A stretch of 64,000 nt of DNA, from the NCBI GenBank assembly GCA_020161775.1, contig JAIUOW010000019.1:36702-100701 (forward strand), written 5' to 3'. The position numbers and the translations under genes are program-made. Position 1 is the first letter of the stretch; the number at the start of each line of letters is the position of its first letter. Shown here one piece after another: positions 49,250 to 59,889 of the stretch. The notes below the pieces were generated by a model. That model made no database searches. It was not told the DNA's origin and was given only the letters and a program-made list of their open reading frames with translations. This stretch comes from Pseudomonadota bacterium (lineage in GTDB: Bacteria > Pseudomonadota > Gammaproteobacteria > Burkholderiales > Burkholderiaceae_C).

Positions 49250-51793
49250 ATGCAAGCACCTGTTTCCGCCCCACCCGACAGCACCCTGCCCGCCGCGCCC
49301 GCCTGGTGGCGGCGCTGGTGGCGGCGGCAGACCCCGGGCCGCCAGGACCGCTTTGCCATGCTGGCCCCGCTGGCCGCCGTGCTGCTGTTTCTTGCGGCCA
49401 TCATTTCCGCGTTCTGGTACCTGCGGCTGGAGGAGGTGGACCGCGAGCAGGAGGCCGTCAAGCGTGACGTCGAATACGCCCAGCAACGCGTGCGCCTGCG
49501 CCTGCTGGAGCGCCAGGAGCAGATCCAGCGCGTGGCGCGCGATGCGTCCAACAAGGAGATCGACCTGGACGAGTTCATGGGCCGGGCTGAATCGCTGGTC
49601 AGCCAGTACCCCGAGCTGCAGGCGTTGACCTGGATCGACGAGCGCCGCCGCATCCGTGCCAGCTATGCGGCGCCCAGCGTCAGCAGCAGCCATCTGCGCA
49701 TCGCCGGCACGGTGCTGCGCGTGGGCGAAACCGAAAGCACCTACAGCCTCGCGCGGGACCTGCAGCAGCCGGTGTACTCGCAGCCTGCCGCTGGCACGGA
49801 CAGCACGGGGCTGCTGCAACTGCACATTCCGCTATCCGACCAGGGCCGCTTTTCGGGCGTGCTGCTGGGTGAATATTCCATTGACAGCCTGCTGCGCTAC
49901 GGCGTGCCGGCCGAGGTGTCCGCCAAGTACGCGGTGGCCTTCCTGGACGGCAAGGGCCGCATGATGGCGGGCTCCGCCGTGCCTGCGCGCGGCCCGGCCA
50001 CCAGCCTGCTGAGTTTTGCCAGCCAGCCCAATGAATTCGAGGTGCCGGTCTCGCCCGTGGGCAATGGCCTGGTGCTGCGCGCGCAGGCCTACCGCGCCTC
50101 ACTGGGTGTGGTGGGCAGCGGCCTGTTCTGGCTGGTCAGTGCCCTGAGCGCCATGACGGCCTGGATGCTGATCGGCAACTGGCGCCACACCCGCCGGCGC
50201 ATGCAGGCCCAGCAGGCGCTGGTGTCGGAGACCAACTTCCGCCGCGCCATGGAAAACTCCATGCTGACCGGCATGCGCGCGCTGGACATGCAGGGCCGCA
50301 TCACCTATGTGAATGCCGCGTTCTGCCAGATGACGGGCTGGAGCGAGGCCGAGCTGGTGGGGCGCACGCCACCGTTCCCCTATTGGCCCGAGGCCGACCG
50401 CGAGCAGCTGGCCGCGCGGCTGGACGACGAACTGCATGGGCGCACCACCCCCGGCGGCTTCCAGGTGCGGGTCAAGCGCAAGGACGGCACGCTGTTTGAT
50501 GCGCGGCTGTATGTGTCGCCGCTGATCGACGCCGTGGGCAAGCAGACAGGCTGGATGACGTCGATGACCGACATCACCGAGCCCAACCGCATCCGCGAGC
50601 AGCTGTCGGCATCCTATGAGCGCTTCACCACCGTGCTGGAGGCCCTGGACGCCTCGGTGTCAGTGGCGCCGCTGGGCAGCGAAGAGCTTCTGTTTGCCAA
50701 CAAGCTGTACCGCCTGTGGTTTGGCACGCACACCACCGGCCACCTGCAGATGGTGGCCCAGGCCGGCGTGCCCGACCGCCCCACCAACGACGAATCGCTG
50801 GACGAGGTGGACTCGTTTGTGGGCCTGCCCACCGACACGCTGATGACGGCGCAGTCGGGCAACGCCGAAATCTTCGTGCCGGAGCTGGGCAAATGGCTGG
50901 AGGTGCGCTCGCGCTACCTGAACTGGGTGGACGGCCGGCTGGCCCAGATGGTGATCGCGTCCGACATCACGCCGCGCCGCCACGCGGAGGAACAGGCCGC
51001 CGCGCAGGCCGAGCGCGCGCAATCGGCCAGCCGCCTGATCACCATGGGCGAAATGGCGTCCAGCGTGGCGCATGAACTGAACCAGCCGCTGACGGCCATC
51101 AACAACTACTGCAACGGCATGATCTCGCGCATCAAGGGCAAGCAGATCAATGAAGATGACCTGTTGGCCGCGCTGGACAAGACGGCGCGCCAGGCGCAGC
51201 GCGCGGGCCAGATCATCCAGCGCATCCGCTCCTTTGTGAAGCGCAGCGAACCCAACCGCACGCCGTCGGACGTGGCCACCATGGTCAATGAGGCGGTGGA
51301 ACTGGCCGAGATCGAGCTGCGCCGGCGCAACGTCAGGTTGTCCCATTACGTGGCGGCGCGCCTGCCCAGACTGCATGTGGACCCGATCCTCATTGAGCAG
51401 GTGCTGGTCAACCTGCTCAAGAACGCCGCTGAATCCATCGAGCATGCGCAGCGCCCCACCGCCCGGCGCAGTGTCGAGCTGCGGGTGATCCCGCGCCAGC
51501 TGGACGGCCAGGCGGTGGTGGAGTTTTCGGTCATGGACTCCGGTCAGGGTCTGGCCCCCGAAGTGATGGAGCGCCTGTATGAAGCCTTCTTCTCGACCAA
51601 GGTCGAAGGCATGGGCATCGGCCTCAATCTGTGCCGCACCATCGTGGAGTCGCACCACGGCCGGATGCAGGCCGAGAACATCTACAATGGTCTGGAGGTG
51701 ATCGGCTGCCGTTTTTCCTTCTGGATACCGGTCTCCGACGCTACAAATTCGATAGTGACGCCCAACAGTTCGGGCGCTGGAGTGTCTGCATGA
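49250..51793 (+). CDS. PAS-domain sensor histidine kinase
   Basis: The ATG at 49250 gives 847 aa. Two membrane segments (FAMLAPLAAVLLFLAAIISAFWYL and LGVVGSGLFWLVSALSAMTAWML) flank a ~250-residue periplasmic sensor. Two PAS domains follow, the first with AMENSMLTGMRALDMQGRITYVNAAFCQMTGW. The phospho-acceptor His lies in SSVAHELNQPLTAI; ATPase motifs are NLLKNAAESIE, DSGQGL and GMGIGLNLCRTIVESHHG. The architecture is DctB/FixL-like. It overlaps its response regulator in an ATGA. A GTG at 49190 would add 20 residues. Confidence 0.9.
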   Translation: MQAPVSAPPDSTLPAAPAWWRRWWRRQTPGRQDRFAMLAPLAAVLLFLAAIISAFWYLRLEEVDREQEAVKRDVEYAQQRVRLRLLERQEQIQRVARDASNKEIDLDEFMGRAESLVSQYPELQALTWIDERRRIRASYAAPSVSSSHLRIAGTVLRVGETESTYSLARDLQQPVYSQPAAGTDSTGLLQLHIPLSDQGRFSGVLLGEYSIDSLLRYGVPAEVSAKYAVAFLDGKGRMMAGSAVPARGPATSLLSFASQPNEFEVPVSPVGNGLVLRAQAYRASLGVVGSGLFWLVSALSAMTAWMLIGNWRHTRRRMQAQQALVSETNFRRAMENSMLTGMRALDMQGRITYVNAAFCQMTGWSEAELVGRTPPFPYWPEADREQLAARLDDELHGRTTPGGFQVRVKRKDGTLFDARLYVSPLIDAVGKQTGWMTSMTDITEPNRIREQLSASYERFTTVLEALDASVSVAPLGSEELLFANKLYRLWFGTHTTGHLQMVAQAGVPDRPTNDESLDEVDSFVGLPTDTLMTAQSGNAEIFVPELGKWLEVRSRYLNWVDGRLAQMVIASDITPRRHAEEQAAAQAERAQSASRLITMGEMASSVAHELNQPLTAINNYCNGMISRIKGKQINEDDLLAALDKTARQAQRAGQIIQRIRSFVKRSEPNRTPSDVATMVNEAVELAEIELRRRNVRLSHYVAARLPRLHVDPILIEQVLVNLLKNAAESIEHAQRPTARRSVELRVIPRQLDGQAVVEFSVMDSGQGLAPEVMERLYEAFFSTKVEGMGIGLNLCRTIVESHHGRMQAENIYNGLEVIGCRFSFWIPVSDATNSIVTPNSSGAGVSA

Positions 51794-52416
51794 GCTTGAT
51801 TCCGAAGAAGGGCACTGTCTACGTCGTCGATGATGACGAAGCCGTGCGCGACTCGCTGCAGTGGCTGCTGGAAGGCAAGGACTACCGCGTACGCTGCTTT
51901 GAATCCGCTGAATCCTTCCTGTCGCGCTACGACCCGCGCGAAGTGGCCTGCCTGATCGTGGACATCCGCATGGGCGGCATGACCGGCCTGGAGCTGCAGG
52001 ACCGCCTGATCGAGCGCAAGTCCCCCCTGCCCATTGTGTTCATCACCGGCCACGGCGACGTGCCCATGGCGGTAAACACCATGAAAAAGGGCGCGATGGA
52101 CTTCATCCAGAAGCCCTTCAAGGAAGAAGAGCTGGTGGGCCTGGTCGAGCGCATGCTGGACCATGCCAAAGGCGCATTCGCCGAATACCAGAGCGCGGCA
52201 AGCCGCGACGCACTGCTGTCCAAGCTGACCAGCCGCGAAGCCCAGGTGCTGGAGCGCATCGTGGCTGGCCGGCTGAACAAGCAGATTGCCGATGACCTGG
52301 GCATCAGCATCAAGACGGTGGAGGCGCACCGCGCCAACATCATGGAAAAGCTCAATGCCAACACCGTCGCCGACCTCCTGAAAATTGCCCTTGGCCAGAA
52401 CGCGCCAAAACAGTAA
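51790..52416 (+). CDS. FixJ-type response regulator
   Basis: The 208-aa protein has a receiver with phospho-acceptor Asp58 ([16 protein letters not shown]), the conserved lysine in [11 protein letters not shown] and a LuxR-type helix-turn-helix ([40 protein letters not shown]). ATGA overlap with the PAS kinase marks them as one system. Given its position, regulation of aceEF is conceivable but not shown. It ends 7 bp before folD. Confidence 0.93.
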   Translation: MSLIPKKGTVYVVDDDEAVRDSLQWLLEGKDYRVRCFESAESFLSRYDPREVACLIVDIRMGGMTGLELQDRLIERKSPLPIVFITGHGDVPMAVNTMKKGAMDFIQKPFKEEELVGLVERMLDHAKGAFAEYQSAASRDALLSKLTSREAQVLERIVAGRLNKQIADDLGISIKTVEAHRANIMEKLNANTVADLLKIALGQNAPKQ

Positions 52417-52423
52417 CTCCCGA

Positions 52424-53290
52424 ATGACCGCACAGTTGATCGACGGCAACGCACTTGCCAGGAAAATTCGTGCCGACGTAGCCGGCCGCACCCAGGCGCT
52501 GAAGGCGCGCGGCATCCAGCCGCACCTGGCCATCCTGCTGGTTGGCGAGGATCCGGCCAGCCAGGTCTATACAAAACACAAGGTCAACGACAGCACCGAG
52601 ACCGGCCTGACCGCCGTGCTGGAAACGCACCCGGCCAGCTTCCCCGAGGCTGATTTGCTGGCCCGCATCCGCCAGCTCAACGACGACCCGTCGGTACACG
52701 GCATCCTGGTGCAGCTGCCGCTGCCCAGGCACTTGGATTCGCAAAAGGTCATTGAAGCCATCTCGCCCGCCAAGGATGTGGACGGTTTTCACGTGGCCAG
52801 CGCCGGCGCGCTGATGGTGGGCCGCCCGGGCTTCTGGCCCTGCACGCCTTTTGGCTGCATGAAGATGCTCGAATCGATTGGCTACGACCTGCGCGGCAAG
52901 CACGCCGTGGTCATCGGGCGCAGCAACATCGTGGGCAAACCCATGGCCATGATGTTGCTGGCAAAGAACGCCACCGTCACCATCTGCCACAGCGCCACGG
53001 CCAACCTCAAGGCCCTCACCCTGCAGGCCGACGTGGTAGTGGCCGCCGTGGGCAAGCGCAATGTGCTGACGGCCGACATGGTCAAGCCCGGCGCCGTGGT
53101 GATCGACGTGGGCATGAACCGCAACGACGAAGGCAAGCTCTGCGGCGACGTGGACTTTGAGGGCGTGAAAGAAGTTGCCAGCTGGATCACCCCGGTACCC
53201 GGCGGCGTGGGCCCCATGACCCGGGCCATGCTGCTGGTCAACACGCTGGACGCCGCCGAGCGCGCTGCCGGCAGCCAATCGCACGGATAG
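52424..53290 (+). CDS. folD: FolD, methylenetetrahydrofolate dehydrogenase/cyclohydrolase
   Basis: The 288-aa bifunctional enzyme interconverts methylene-, methenyl- and formyl-tetrahydrofolate. It has [14 protein letters not shown] with the catalytic lysine, the substrate loop [24 protein letters not shown] and the NADP site [18 protein letters not shown]. The C-terminal [12 protein letters not shown] is diagnostic. It sits directly behind the FixJ-type gene. Confidence 0.97.
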   Translation: MTAQLIDGNALARKIRADVAGRTQALKARGIQPHLAILLVGEDPASQVYTKHKVNDSTETGLTAVLETHPASFPEADLLARIRQLNDDPSVHGILVQLPLPRHLDSQKVIEAISPAKDVDGFHVASAGALMVGRPGFWPCTPFGCMKMLESIGYDLRGKHAVVIGRSNIVGKPMAMMLLAKNATVTICHSATANLKALTLQADVVVAAVGKRNVLTADMVKPGAVVIDVGMNRNDEGKLCGDVDFEGVKEVASWITPVPGGVGPMTRAMLLVNTLDAAERAAGSQSHG

Positions 53291-53358
53291 GCAGGTTCAA
53301 TGGCCCCGCAGCCGCCGGGTGCGGTTGAAACGGGCGCCCGTGCCGCAAAATGGGGGTC

Positions 53359-55389
53359 ATGAGCAACCCCCTCCTCGACTTCTCCGATCTGCCGCTGTTT
53401 GACCGGATCGCCCCGGGCGACGTGGCGCCCGCCATCGACACACTGCTGCAGGATGCCAACCAGGCGCTGGAAGCCGTCACACAGCCGGCATTTCCCGCTG
53501 ACTGGTCCGCCATCTCCAAAGTCCTGGACGTCGCCACCGAACGCCTGGGCCGGGCTTGGGGCGCCGTGAGCCACCTCAACAGCGTGGCCGACACACCCGA
53601 GCTGCGCGCGGCCTACAACGAAGCCCTGCCACGCGTCACCGAGTTCTGGACGCGCCTGGGTGCGGACGAACGGCTGTACGCCAAGTACAAGGCCATCGCC
53701 CCCAGCTCGCTGGACGATGCGCAGCGCCAGGCCTTGAAAAATGCCATGCGCAACTTCGTGCTGTCGGGTGCCGAGTTGCAGGGTGAAGCCAGGGAGCGGT
53801 TCGCGAAGATCCAGGAACGCCAGGCGGAGCTGAGCCAGAAATTCAGCGAAAACGCGCTGGACGCAACCGACGCCTGGAGCTACTACGCCAGCGCTGGCGA
53901 ACTGCAGGGCGTGCCCGAGGATGTGGTGCAGGCGGCCCAGGCCGCCGCACAGGCCGAGGGCAAGGAGGGTTTCAAGCTCACGCTCAAGATGCCGTGCTAC
54001 CTGCCCGTGATGCAGTTTGCCCGCAGCAGCGCCCTGCGCGAGACGCTCTACCGCGCCTACGTCACCCGCGCCAGCGATCAGAGCCCGCAGGAGTTCCGCA
54101 AGTACGACAACACGCAGCTGGTGCGCGAAATCCTGGCCCTGCGCCAGGAAGAATCCCGACTGCTGGGCTACAACAACTTTGGCGAGGTGTCGGTGGTGGC
54201 CAAGATGGCCGATACACCGCAGCAGGTCATTGCCTTCCTGCGCGATCTGGGCACGCGAGCCAAACCCTATGGTCAGAAGGACCTGGCTGACATGCGCGCG
54301 TTTGCCGCCGCCGAGCTGGGCCTGGCGGACCCGCAACCCTGGGACTGGCCCTACATCGGCGAAAAGCTCAAGGAAGCGCGCTATGCCTTCAGCGAGCAGG
54401 AGGTCAAGCAGTACTTCCCGGCGCCCAAGGTGCTGGCCGGGCTGTTCAAGATCGTAGAGACGCTGTTTGAAGTATCCATCCGCCGTGACAGCGCGCCGGT
54501 GTGGCACCCGTCGGTGGAGTTCTACCGGATTGAACGGGGCACCACCTTGGTCGGCCAGTTCTACCTCGACCCTTCTGCCCGCGCCGGCAAGCGCGGCGGC
54601 GCCTGGATGGACGACGTGCGCGCGCGCTGGCTGCGCCCGGACACCGGTGCACTGCAGACGCCGGTGGCGCATCTGGTGTGCAACTTCGCCGAAGGCGTGG
54701 GCGGCAAGCCGCCTCTGCTGACCCATGACGACGTGACCACGCTGTTCCATGAGTTCGGCCACGGCCTGCACCACATGCTGACCCAGGTGAACGAACGCGA
54801 CGTGTCGGGCATCAGCGGCGTGGAATGGGACGCAGTGGAGCTGCCCAGCCAGTTCATGGAGAACTTCTGCTGGGAATGGAACGTGTTGCGCCACATGACG
54901 TCGCATGTGGACACGGGCGCGCCGCTGCCGCGCGAGCTGTTCGACAAGATGCTGGCGGCCAAGAACTTCCAGAGCGGCATGCAGACGTTACGCCAGATTG
55001 AATTCGCGCTGTTTGACATGCTGCTGCATACCGAGCATGACCCGGCACAGGATTTCATGCCCTTGCTGGACCAGGTGCGTGCCGAGGTGGCCGTCATCCA
55101 GCCGCCAGCCTTCAGCCGCACGGCGCACACCTTCAGCCATATCTTTGCCGGTGGTTACGCGGCCGGTTACTACAGCTACAAATGGGCCGAGGTGCTGAGC
55201 GCCGACGCCTATGCGGCTTTTGAGGAAACGGCGGGTAAAGACGGCGAACCAGACGTGCAAACCGGTAGAAAATACCGCCAGGCCATCCTGGAAGCTGGCG
55301 GCAGCCGGCCCGCCATGGAATCATTCAAGGCATTCAGGGGCCGCGAGCCTTCGCTGGAAGCATTGTTGCGCCACCAGGGCATGGCCTGA
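53359..55389 (+). CDS. prlC: M3-family oligopeptidase (oligopeptidase A-like)
   Basis: The 676-aa zinc metallopeptidase has the HEXXH site in TTLFHEFGHGLHHMLTQ, with the third ligand in MENFCWEWNVL. PSVEFYRIERG and GAWMDDVRARW are typical. Oligopeptidase A degrades short peptides, including cleaved signal peptides, in the cytosol. The ATG at 53359 is used; one three codons earlier is also in frame. The stop overlaps the next start in TGATG. Confidence 0.93.
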   Translation: MSNPLLDFSDLPLFDRIAPGDVAPAIDTLLQDANQALEAVTQPAFPADWSAISKVLDVATERLGRAWGAVSHLNSVADTPELRAAYNEALPRVTEFWTRLGADERLYAKYKAIAPSSLDDAQRQALKNAMRNFVLSGAELQGEARERFAKIQERQAELSQKFSENALDATDAWSYYASAGELQGVPEDVVQAAQAAAQAEGKEGFKLTLKMPCYLPVMQFARSSALRETLYRAYVTRASDQSPQEFRKYDNTQLVREILALRQEESRLLGYNNFGEVSVVAKMADTPQQVIAFLRDLGTRAKPYGQKDLADMRAFAAAELGLADPQPWDWPYIGEKLKEARYAFSEQEVKQYFPAPKVLAGLFKIVETLFEVSIRRDSAPVWHPSVEFYRIERGTTLVGQFYLDPSARAGKRGGAWMDDVRARWLRPDTGALQTPVAHLVCNFAEGVGGKPPLLTHDDVTTLFHEFGHGLHHMLTQVNERDVSGISGVEWDAVELPSQFMENFCWEWNVLRHMTSHVDTGAPLPRELFDKMLAAKNFQSGMQTLRQIEFALFDMLLHTEHDPAQDFMPLLDQVRAEVAVIQPPAFSRTAHTFSHIFAGGYAAGYYSYKWAEVLSADAYAAFEETAGKDGEPDVQTGRKYRQAILEAGGSRPAMESFKAFRGREPSLEALLRHQGMA

Positions 55390-56093
55390 TGAACAGAATG
55401 GTCACCGCAAAAATAGCTGGAGTCATGCCGATGTCGTTTGCTATCCGTTTCGCCGTCGCCGGGTTTGCCGGCCTGCTCGCCGCTGGCGCGCTTGCGCCCC
55501 TGCACGCACAACAGGTCTACCGCATCGTCGGGCCGGACGGCCGGGTGACGTTCTCCGACAAGCCGCCCGAGGACACCAAGGCGGCGGTGAAGCCTGTGAC
55601 ACCGGGCGCGGCGCCAGGTGCGGCCGGCGGCGGCAGTGCCCTGCCCTTTGAGCTGCGCAACGTCGCCAGCAAGTACCCGGTCACGCTGTACACCGGCGCC
55701 AACTGCGGGCCCTGCGGCTCAGGCCGCAGCTTCCTGGCTGGCCGGGGCATCCCGTTCAGCGAGCGTACCGTCACCACCAACGAAGACATTGAAGCCCTGC
55801 AACGGCTCAGTGGCGCCACCGGCCTGCCCTTCCTGACCATTGGCGCGCAGCAGCTCAAGGGCTTCTCGGAAGTGGAATGGGGCCAGTTTCTGGACGCTGC
55901 GGGTTACCCCAAGACATCGCAGCTGCCGCCTGGCTACCGCGCCGCACCGCCTGTGCCCCTGGTGGCGGTGCAGGCCCCTGCGCCCCGTCCAGCACCGGCC
56001 ACTGCGGCACCAGCGCCTGCAGCTGCTGCGCCTGCCGCGCCGCCCCCCGTCACGGGCCCGACGCCCGACAACCCGGCCGGCATCCGCTTCTGA
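55389..56093 (+). CDS. Secreted DUF4124/glutaredoxin-like protein
   Basis: The 234-aa protein has a signal region (AIRFAVAGFAGLLAAGALAPLHAQ). A short DUF4124-type strand segment follows (QQVYRIVGPDGRVTFSDKPPED), then a glutaredoxin-like domain with CGPC in YTGANCGPCGSGRSFLAGRGIPF. The C-terminal ~60 residues are a Pro/Ala-rich tail. It should be a periplasmic thiol-disulfide protein; partners are unknown. It is coupled to the oligopeptidase gene, though the proteins would be in different compartments. Confidence 0.8.
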   Translation: MNRMVTAKIAGVMPMSFAIRFAVAGFAGLLAAGALAPLHAQQVYRIVGPDGRVTFSDKPPEDTKAAVKPVTPGAAPGAAGGGSALPFELRNVASKYPVTLYTGANCGPCGSGRSFLAGRGIPFSERTVTTNEDIEALQRLSGATGLPFLTIGAQQLKGFSEVEWGQFLDAAGYPKTSQLPPGYRAAPPVPLVAVQAPAPRPAPATAAPAPAAAAPAAPPPVTGPTPDNPAGIRF

Positions 56094-56124
56094 GCGGGCC
56101 GGGCCCCGGCCCGGACGCCCGGCT

Positions 56125-56796
56125 TCAGAACGTCAGCGTGCGCACCCCGGTAGCCGTGCCCAGCAGGCAGACCGCGGCCTTCTGGTGGGCAAACACCCCC
56201 ACAGTGACCACGCCCGGCCACTGGTTCACGTCGGATTCAAACGCCAGCGCATCAGCGATGCGCAGGCCGGTCACGTCCAGGATGTGCTGGCCGTTGTCAG
56301 TCACCAGCGGCTTGCCGTCTTTCAGGCGCACGGTGGCCTGGCCGCCCAGCGCCGCAAACTGGCGCGTGATGCGCTGGGTGGCCATGGGGATCACCTCCAC
56401 CGGCAGCGCAAAGGCGCCCAGCACGTCCACCAGCTTGGACTCGTCGGCAATGCAGACAAACCGGCGTGACTGCGCGGCCACGATCTTTTCGCGCGTGAGC
56501 GCCGCGCCACCACCCTTGATCATGCAGCCCTTGGCGTCGATCTCGTCGGCCCCGTCGATATAGACCGACAGCTCCTGCACGTCGTTGCTGTCATACACCG
56601 TGATGCCAATGGCGCGCAGCCGCTCTGTGGACGCCACGGAGCTGGACACCGCGCCCTTGATCTGGTCTTTCATGCCCGCCAGCGCATCGATGAATTTGTT
56701 GACGGTGGAGCCGGTGCCCACGCCGACAATTTCGCCGGGCGCCACGTACCGCAGGGCCGCCTGGCCAACCAGGGTTTTGAGTTCGTCTTGAGTCAT
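56125..56796 (-). CDS. rpiA: Ribose-5-phosphate isomerase A
   Basis: The 223-aa enzyme interconverts ribose 5-phosphate and ribulose 5-phosphate. It has the phosphate loop [17 protein letters not shown], the catalytic [27 protein letters not shown] and [20 protein letters not shown]. It is divergent from pyrD with 34 bp between starts. Confidence 0.97.
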   Translation of the reverse strand: MTQDELKTLVGQAALRYVAPGEIVGVGTGSTVNKFIDALAGMKDQIKGAVSSSVASTERLRAIGITVYDSNDVQELSVYIDGADEIDAKGCMIKGGGAALTREKIVAAQSRRFVCIADESKLVDVLGAFALPVEVIPMATQRITRQFAALGGQATVRLKDGKPLVTDNGQHILDVTGLRIADALAFESDVNQWPGVVTVGVFAHQKAAVCLLGTATGVRTLTF

Positions 56797-56830
56797 CTGG
56801 GAAAATCCGTGAAGTTCACGGAATTATCCA

Positions 56831-57871
56831 ATGTCGCTTCTGCCCTACGCCCTCGCCCGCCCCTTCCTTTTCGGGCTGGACCCTGAAACCGCCCATGAGC
56901 TCACCATGCATTCACTGGCCCGGCTGCAGGGCACGCCGCTGGAATGGGCCTATTGCAACGGCCTGGTCGATGACCCGGTCGAGCTGGCCGGGCTGAAGTT
57001 CCCCAACCGCGTGGGCCTGGCGGCCGGGCTGGACAAGAATGCGCGCTGCATCGACGGCCTGGGCGCACTCGGCTTTGGCTTCGTGGAGGTGGGTACCGTC
57101 ACGCCCAAGGGGCAGCCCGGCAACCCCAAGCCGCGCATGTTCCGCTTGCCGGCGGCCAATGCGCTCATCAACCGCCTGGGCTTCAACAACGATGGTCTGG
57201 ACGCGTTCCTGGCCAATGTGCAACGCGCAAACTTCCGCAAGAAGGGCCGCATCCTGGGCCTGAACATCGGCAAGAACGCTAGCACCCCCATCGAGAACGC
57301 CACCGCCGACTACCTCACCTGCCTGGACGGCGTGTACCCCCATGCCGACTACGTGACCGTCAACATTTCCAGCCCCAACACCAAGAACCTGCGCGCGCTG
57401 CAAAGCGACGAGGCGCTGGACGCGCTGCTGGGCGCAGTGGCGCAGCGCCGGCAGGCCCTGGCCAGGCAGCACCAGCGCCGCGTGCCGGTGTTTGTGAAGA
57501 TCGCGCCTGACCTGGATGAAGCCCAGGTGGACGTCATCGCCGCCACGCTCAAGCGGCACGCGATGGACGGCGTGGTGGCCACCAACACCACCATCAGCCG
57601 CGACGCCGTCAAAGGCCTGCCCCATGCCGAAGAGGCGGGCGGCCTGAGCGGCGCGCCGGTGTTTGAAGCCAGCAACCGCGTGATTGCGCAGCTGCGCGCT
57701 GCCCTGGGCAAGGGCTTTCCCATCATCGGCGTGGGCGGCGTGCTCAGCGGCGCGGATGCGGTGGCCAAGGTCAAGGCGGGTGCCGATGTGGTGCAGATCT
57801 ACACAGGCCTGATCTACAAGGGGCCCGACCTCGTGCGTGAAGCGGCGCTGGCCATCAAAAACGCGCGTTAA
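56831..57871 (+). CDS. pyrD: Dihydroorotate dehydrogenase (quinone, class 2)
   Basis: The 346-aa membrane-associated FMN enzyme oxidises dihydroorotate with quinone in pyrimidine synthesis. The N-terminal amphipathic helix ([27 protein letters not shown]) is the class 2 membrane anchor. Catalytic serine lies in [32 protein letters not shown] and [20 protein letters not shown] bind FMN. It converges on the FAD oxidoreductase gene with a 4-bp overlap. Confidence 0.97.
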   Translation: MSLLPYALARPFLFGLDPETAHELTMHSLARLQGTPLEWAYCNGLVDDPVELAGLKFPNRVGLAAGLDKNARCIDGLGALGFGFVEVGTVTPKGQPGNPKPRMFRLPAANALINRLGFNNDGLDAFLANVQRANFRKKGRILGLNIGKNASTPIENATADYLTCLDGVYPHADYVTVNISSPNTKNLRALQSDEALDALLGAVAQRRQALARQHQRRVPVFVKIAPDLDEAQVDVIAATLKRHAMDGVVATNTTISRDAVKGLPHAEEAGGLSGAPVFEASNRVIAQLRAALGKGFPIIGVGGVLSGADAVAKVKAGADVVQIYTGLIYKGPDLVREAALAIKNAR

Positions 57872-58971
57872 GCCGCCAGCAAGCCGGCCACATGGTCGCC
57901 AATTGCCAGGCTGCTGGTCAGGCCCGGCGACTCAATGCCGAACAGGTTGACCAGCCCCGGCACGCCGTGCTGTGCCGGCCCCTGGATCACAAAGTCCGCC
58001 GCCGGCTCGCCCGGCCCGCTGATCTTGGGCCGCATGCCTGCATAGCCCGGCAGCAGCGCGCCGTCCTGCAACGCGGGCCAGTAGCGGCGCACCTCGGCAT
58101 AAAAGGCGTCGCCGCGCCGCGGGTCCACCACCAGATCGTCCGCAGCTTCGACCCACTGCACGTCGGGGCCGAACTTGGCCTGGCCGCCCAGATCCAGCGT
58201 CAGGTGCACGCCCAGCCCAGCCGCTTCGGGCACAGGGTAGATCAGCCGCGAGAAAGGCGCACGGCCCGCCAGGGTGAAGTAGTTGCCCTTGGCATAGTGG
58301 GCCTGTGGCACGTGGCGCGCGTCCAGGCCCTGGATGCGGCTGGCCAGGCCGGGGGCGCCCAGCCCGGCGGCGTTCACCACCGTCGTGGCCAGCAATTGCG
58401 TGCCGTCCTGCGTCGCCAGGGCAATGCCCTGCGGACCCGCCTGCGCTGATGCCACGCCGGCATTGAAAGCCACCAGCCCGCCCGCGTTCTCCAGGTCGCC
58501 CTGCAGCGCGAGCATCAGCGCATGGCTGTCCACGATGCCGGTGCTGGGGGAATGGATGGCGGCCACACATTCCAGCTGCGGCTCCATCGCGCGGGCTTCA
58601 GCGCGGGTGAGCAGCACCAGGTCATCCACCCCGTTGGCCGCCGCCTTGTCGATGATGCCCTGCAGCGCCGACACCTGCGCTTCGGACGTGGCCACAATCA
58701 GCTTGCCGCAGCGCCGGTGGCCGATGCCGCGCTCGGCGCAGTAGGCATAGAGCATCTGCTTGCCCTGCACGCACAGCCGCGCCTTGAGCGAGCCGGCGGT
58801 GTAGTAAATGCCGGCATGGATCACCTCGCTGTTACGCGAGCTGGTGCCGGTGCCAATCGCGTTGGCGGCTTCCAGCACCATCACCTCGCGCCCCTGCAGC
58901 GCCAGCGCGCGCGCCACGGCCAGGCCGACCACGCCCGCGCCGATCACCACACAGTCCACCCGGTCCATCAC
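57868..58971 (-). CDS. FAD-dependent oxidoreductase (L-2-hydroxyglutarate oxidase-like, DAO family)
   Basis: The 367-aa protein has an N-terminal FAD-binding motif ([28 protein letters not shown]) and [18 protein letters not shown], which closely resembles the L-2-hydroxyglutarate dehydrogenase/LhgO group. [24 protein letters not shown] is also typical of it. The substrate is likely a 2-hydroxyacid. The start overlaps the amidohydrolase stop in an ATGA. Confidence 0.85.
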   Translation of the reverse strand: MMDRVDCVVIGAGVVGLAVARALALQGREVMVLEAANAIGTGTSSRNSEVIHAGIYYTAGSLKARLCVQGKQMLYAYCAERGIGHRRCGKLIVATSEAQVSALQGIIDKAAANGVDDLVLLTRAEARAMEPQLECVAAIHSPSTGIVDSHALMLALQGDLENAGGLVAFNAGVASAQAGPQGIALATQDGTQLLATTVVNAAGLGAPGLASRIQGLDARHVPQAHYAKGNYFTLAGRAPFSRLIYPVPEAAGLGVHLTLDLGGQAKFGPDVQWVEAADDLVVDPRRGDAFYAEVRRYWPALQDGALLPGYAGMRPKISGPGEPAADFVIQGPAQHGVPGLVNLFGIESPGLTSSLAIGDHVAGLLAA

Positions 58972-59816
58972 AGCGTGCGCGGATCGGTTGCAAGCAACAA
59001 AGCCACCAGCGACCGCAGGCTGACCTGCAGCGCGCCAAAGCCATCGTTCAGCGCCAGCGTCTGCTCGTCCATGTACAGGCGGCGGTTGATCTCCAACTGC
59101 ACGCTGTGGCGCTGGCGCGCCGGGTCAGCGTGGCGGCGCACCAGCTCCACGCCCTTGTACGGATGGTTGTAGCTGACGCTGTAGCCCAAAGCCCGCAGGT
59201 GCTCGCCGATCAGGCGTGTCAATGCCGGGTGGGCGGTGGTGCCGTCGCGGTCACCCACCACAAAGTCGTCATGCACCAGCCCCGGAAATTCCGTGGCATG
59301 GCTGGACGCCACCGCCGGCATGGAATGGCAATTGATGTGGATGCTGTAGCCGTGTCGTGCATGTGCGGCGGCTATGGCCTGCGCCACGGCGGCGTGGTAC
59401 GGCGCCCAGCAGCGGTCGATGCGCGACTGCACCTCGGCCACACCCAGCTGGCGCGCGTAGATGGGCTGTCCATCGTCCGTCATGCGCCAGACCAGGCCCT
59501 TGCCCAGGCGCACTTTGGACAGCACGCGCTCGTCGGTGGCCACGGGGCCGGCCCAGGGGCCGTCCAGCATGTCCACGTCCACCTCGGTCACGTCGCGGTT
59601 GGCATCCAGGTAACTGCGCGGAAACAGCGCCTCCACCCACGCCGCGCCCAGCGCGGGCGCAAATTCATAGAGGCGCTCGACATGCGTGTCTTCGGCCCGG
59701 CGCAGCACCTGCGGGTCGCAGGCGTGCGCGAAATCGTCCGGGTACTGCGTGCCGCTGTGCGGCGAATCCAGCACCAGCGGCGTGTGGCCGGGCACTGTGC
59801 GGATCATGGAAGTCAT
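58968..59816 (-). CDS. N-formylglutamate amidohydrolase family protein
   Basis: From the ATG at 59816 the protein is about 282 aa. The family motif [15 protein letters not shown] and the metal/catalytic region [18 protein letters not shown] and [12 protein letters not shown] are visible. HutG-type enzymes release formate from N-formylglutamate in histidine breakdown, but no hut genes are near. The coupling to a 2-hydroxyacid oxidase-like gene suggests another small acid amide as substrate. Confidence 0.85.
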   Translation of the reverse strand: MTSMIRTVPGHTPLVLDSPHSGTQYPDDFAHACDPQVLRRAEDTHVERLYEFAPALGAAWVEALFPRSYLDANRDVTEVDVDMLDGPWAGPVATDERVLSKVRLGKGLVWRMTDDGQPIYARQLGVAEVQSRIDRCWAPYHAAVAQAIAAAHARHGYSIHINCHSMPAVASSHATEFPGLVHDDFVVGDRDGTTAHPALTRLIGEHLRALGYSVSYNHPYKGVELVRRHADPARQRHSVQLEINRRLYMDEQTLALNDGFGALQVSLRSLVALLLATDPRTL

Positions 59817-59889
59817 GCCTTGAATTGTGGCGCAACGGGCAGTGAAACGGTGGCTCAGCAGCCGCAAAACAGCACTCAAACAAGCTCCC